Positions 61,153 through 64,000 of a stretch of DNA of 64,000 bases are shown here, piece after piece. The notes beneath the pieces were generated by a model, which was given only the letters and a program-made list of their open reading frames with translations, was not told the DNA's origin and made no database searches. The stretch's first letter is position 1; each line of letters opens with the position of its first letter. Both the position numbers and the translations under genes were made by a program. Location: NCBI GenBank assembly GCA_030533445.1, contig CM060080.1:19731377-19795376 (forward strand), given 5' to 3'. This DNA is from Cyprinodon diabolis. Lineage: Eukaryota; Chordata; Actinopteri; Cyprinodontiformes; Cyprinodontidae.

Positions 61153-64000
61153 GTAAGTGTATTAGCAGCTGATGCTTGTTTGCATGCATTAATCAGCTCA
61201 CTGTGTGCGGAAGATCTGCGTTAGGGCAGATGGGAGCTGCCCGATGGTTCCACAGGGAGAAAGCTCTGTACTCCAGGGTGGCAGTCTGTCCCAGACTGTC
61301 TTCAGTCTGCTGGAGATTTGTTTAGGATCTCTGTGCTTCTGCTGACCCGTTTTGTTTAAGAGCAGTTGAAGCTGTTGGACAGGTTATCTCACATATGACC
61401 GTAGATCTTCTTATGCACTGTGGTCACAACAGTGAAATCTGTTTTCATTTGTGATACTTAATTTTTATTGAAAGTTTCCAAACCAGCATTTCCTGTTCTT
61501 CAAGAGCAAAGGGTCAAATTACTGATTAACTTATCTTAGTTTAAGCAGCATTCACCATGTCTGGCAAATCATTGACTCTCCAGAGTCTGGTCCATATGCT
61601 CAATCTTTTGGAATGGATCCTCTTTTAATCTCAATTGAAAAGAAATGAATTATGTTCCATTTTTGTTGCAAACAAAGAACACATTTTGTAAATGGAAATA
61701 CAAAAAAACTAAACAAAAAAACAACAACATGAAAAATCTTAAATAGATTAAAAAAATGCAATCCAGAAATGAAACTATGAAATCCTTTTTTATATAGTAT
61801 AATATATCTGTTTTTTAAAATCTCTAGTTTTACGAATTGTATCCTTTCCAAACTGCATTTCATAGGTAACATTTTCTTCCCTTTAAGCCCTATACAAACA
61901 TTCTCCTTTGACGCACATACTGACCAATAATATGTTGTTAATAACATCCATTAAGACCAATGGAGATGTCTTTGCTCTCCACTCCATAGTAAAAACTCAC
62001 CCCAGAAGTGAAAATAAGGTGATCTATAAAAAGCAATTTAAAGCTACAGTGTGTAATAATTACAGGGATATACAGTCAGAAATGTAATATATTATACATA
62101 ACTATGTTATCATTATCTACGAGCTCAGCCTCTTAACCTTAATATTTGCGTTGCCTTAGAATTCGTTATTTATAATTACATAGGAGCGGGTCTCGCAGCC
62201 ATGGAGGCAGACATCTTTGCGCTACGGCAGCGCAGAGCCAACAAACTAGCGATTGCTAAAAAACTATGTTTTTGACAATTTTTTTTCAAAGTATCATTTC
62301 TGGATTGCATCTTTTAAATTTCAATTTCCAAAACGTGTTTTTCAAATTTCCATGTGAAATAAATGTTTTTTTTTCTTGCAACAAGCATGGAACAAAATTC
62401 ACCACATAAAAGTCAGTGTTACCATTCTGTGAGTCTCCTAAACTGTTTTTTGAGTAATGCATGGCACTGAGATCTTTTAGTAGTTATTTATCATTAGATT
62501 CTAGACCATGAGGACTGGCTTCTAACAATAGTAAAACTCCTATAAAGTTCTTCGATTGATGAAAGATGAAGGAACTGGGTCTAGAGGAAATATTTGGACC
62601 ATTTCAGATGCCAGCCCAAGACTTCCAAAATGAAGTCTTGTGCTGCAGTTAAAACCAAATATCTAACGAGGTTTCTCTAAAAATAACCTTCCAGGATGTT
62701 TTATTTTTGGGCAGGACCAGAGAATGTGATGGTGGTTTTGCATTTTTGTTTCTGCAATTTTGAAATTGTGAAAGGTGCAACTAAAAAAAATCCCATTATC
62801 ACTGAAGTTTTTTTTATTTCATCACTTATTATATTATACCAAGAAGCATTTTTGGCTGAACATTTTTCTTCTGAAGATTTTGTGTAGTAAGTTTGTATTT
62901 TCTGATTAAAAAAAAAATTTAACAGACAAGAGAAAATGTCTGATAATGTTAGACTAATTCTAAAGATTCAGTCTTGGTCTTAGGAAGTCCAGTCTTAGTT
63001 CCTGTCTTAGCCTCACAGGATCCAGTCTGAAGCACAAACTTCATCTCTACCACTCTACCAACTCCCTTGCTGCTTTATGTTTAAAAATTTTGAATAAATT
63101 TGTTTAAGTTTAAAATCTGATTCAAAAGTGGGTCATCTGAGAACTCCTACATGCAGATTTAGTTTCTTAAACACTTGAAATCAGGACTATGGTGAAAAAT
63201 GGTGTCATTATTTATCCTGTATTATAACTCCACTATTATATACGTAAATATTCCATATTCTAACTTTAATATTTATTTTATAACCCGTTACAAATACTAA
63301 TGTACTTGTGACAGTGTAATGACAATAAAGTAATTCTATTCTATTCTATTCTATTCTATTCCAAACATGATTGCCTACTAAAGGAATCAATTCTTTTAGG
63401 CATCTTGCTGCGTGTTTCTGATCTCCAATCAATGCTTGTTTCTGAATATTTCCCCCCATTATGCTTCTCCTTCCACTTTCCGCCACAAGAATCATCAAAC
63501 CACTTTATCACTATTTTAGGTTGAGCTGTCAGGAAATAATCATTAGGCTTTGGTAGAAATAAGCCTCCTTAATCTGGATTTAACTCTGAGTTTCTTCCAA
63601 ATAAAACAAGATATCAGTTTGTCTGACTTATTCTGATAGGCGGAGATATGAATAAATAGTAAACTGTATTTAGAATTCTTTACTGTCATAATAACAGGCT
63701 TTGATGGTAATTTCTGGATATTCCCCCAGTTCATAATGCTCCTGGATCAGTGCATACACTGCCACCTATTGACCAGTCAGTGTAAGTTCATGAAAAATAT
63801 TGTGCCAATATGAGACTCTCATGGGAAGAAAAAAACAAGAAAATTTTTAGGATCAAATAATAATAATAATAATAAAAAAACAGAAAGAAAATACATTTTC
63901 TTATTTGACTTTATGATTCTTTGTAACTCCATTTAATATTTTTTGCAGGTTCTATGGGCTGTGTCTGTTATATTTGATTTCTGTTTTTGTTCTGTAAAGT
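61153..64000. other. plekhd1 intron 11 (open to the right)
   Basis: I looked for the next exon, expected to encode RFFEECIRNAE-like residues, and did not find it. A repeat with GCTACAGTGTGTAATAATTA and GGAGCGGGTCTCGCAGCCAT occupies about 62037-62240. An ATTCT pentanucleotide repeat is at 63332-63361. No gene is recognised. Confidence 0.5.

Overview
This is nuclear DNA from a ray-finned fish, probably a percomorph teleost. The genes have many short exons with GT-AG introns. The encoded proteins are recognisable vertebrate orthologues. The introns carry typical fish repeats: Tc1-like elements, hAT-type MITEs, tRNA-derived SINEs and long AT and TTTC microsatellites. There are no prokaryotic features.

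Layout from left to right. The 5' tip of a retinol-dehydrogenase-like gene reads leftward off the window (1-70, minus). vti1b, a Qb-SNARE, follows on the plus strand with six exons (1066-5597). It faces arg2, mitochondrial arginase, on the minus strand with eight exons (9105-14032). rbm25, a splicing regulator with an RRM and a PWI domain, spans 17 coding exons on the plus strand (17493-42540) and makes up most of the window. slc39a9 (zinc transporter ZIP9) has seven exons on the plus strand (44663-49327). plekhd1 (PH domain plus coiled coil) starts at 52424. Eleven exons are visible to 61152 and the gene runs off the right edge. The vti1b-arg2 and slc39a9-plekhd1 pairs are also neighbours or near-neighbours on human chromosome 14q; here rbm25 lies between them. 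The genes are independent housekeeping or tissue genes and do not form a pathway.

The mobile DNA is the most striking part. rbm25 hosts two Tc1/mariner elements with uninterrupted transposase frames. One (29863-31453) has 202-bp terminal repeats that look identical. The other (37013-38260) is inserted exactly inside a 5' splice site of rbm25. It changed an inferred ancestral GTAAGT to GTACAC and recreated GTAAGT at its far end. Other notable structures are a nested hairpin element with an 8-bp target duplication (26700-27553), a palindromic element with scattered relatives around the rbm25 promoter (16.0-19.5 kb), a 1.16-kb hAT-type element with an 8-bp duplication (40858-42017), a foldback array of an iterated motif (40150-40830) and a BED-finger hAT relic (47.5-47.9 kb).

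Exon boundaries were set by hand from reading-frame continuity, GT/AG sites and remembered orthologues. No alignment was run. No new gene system was found; the transposon-altered splice site is the best lead.
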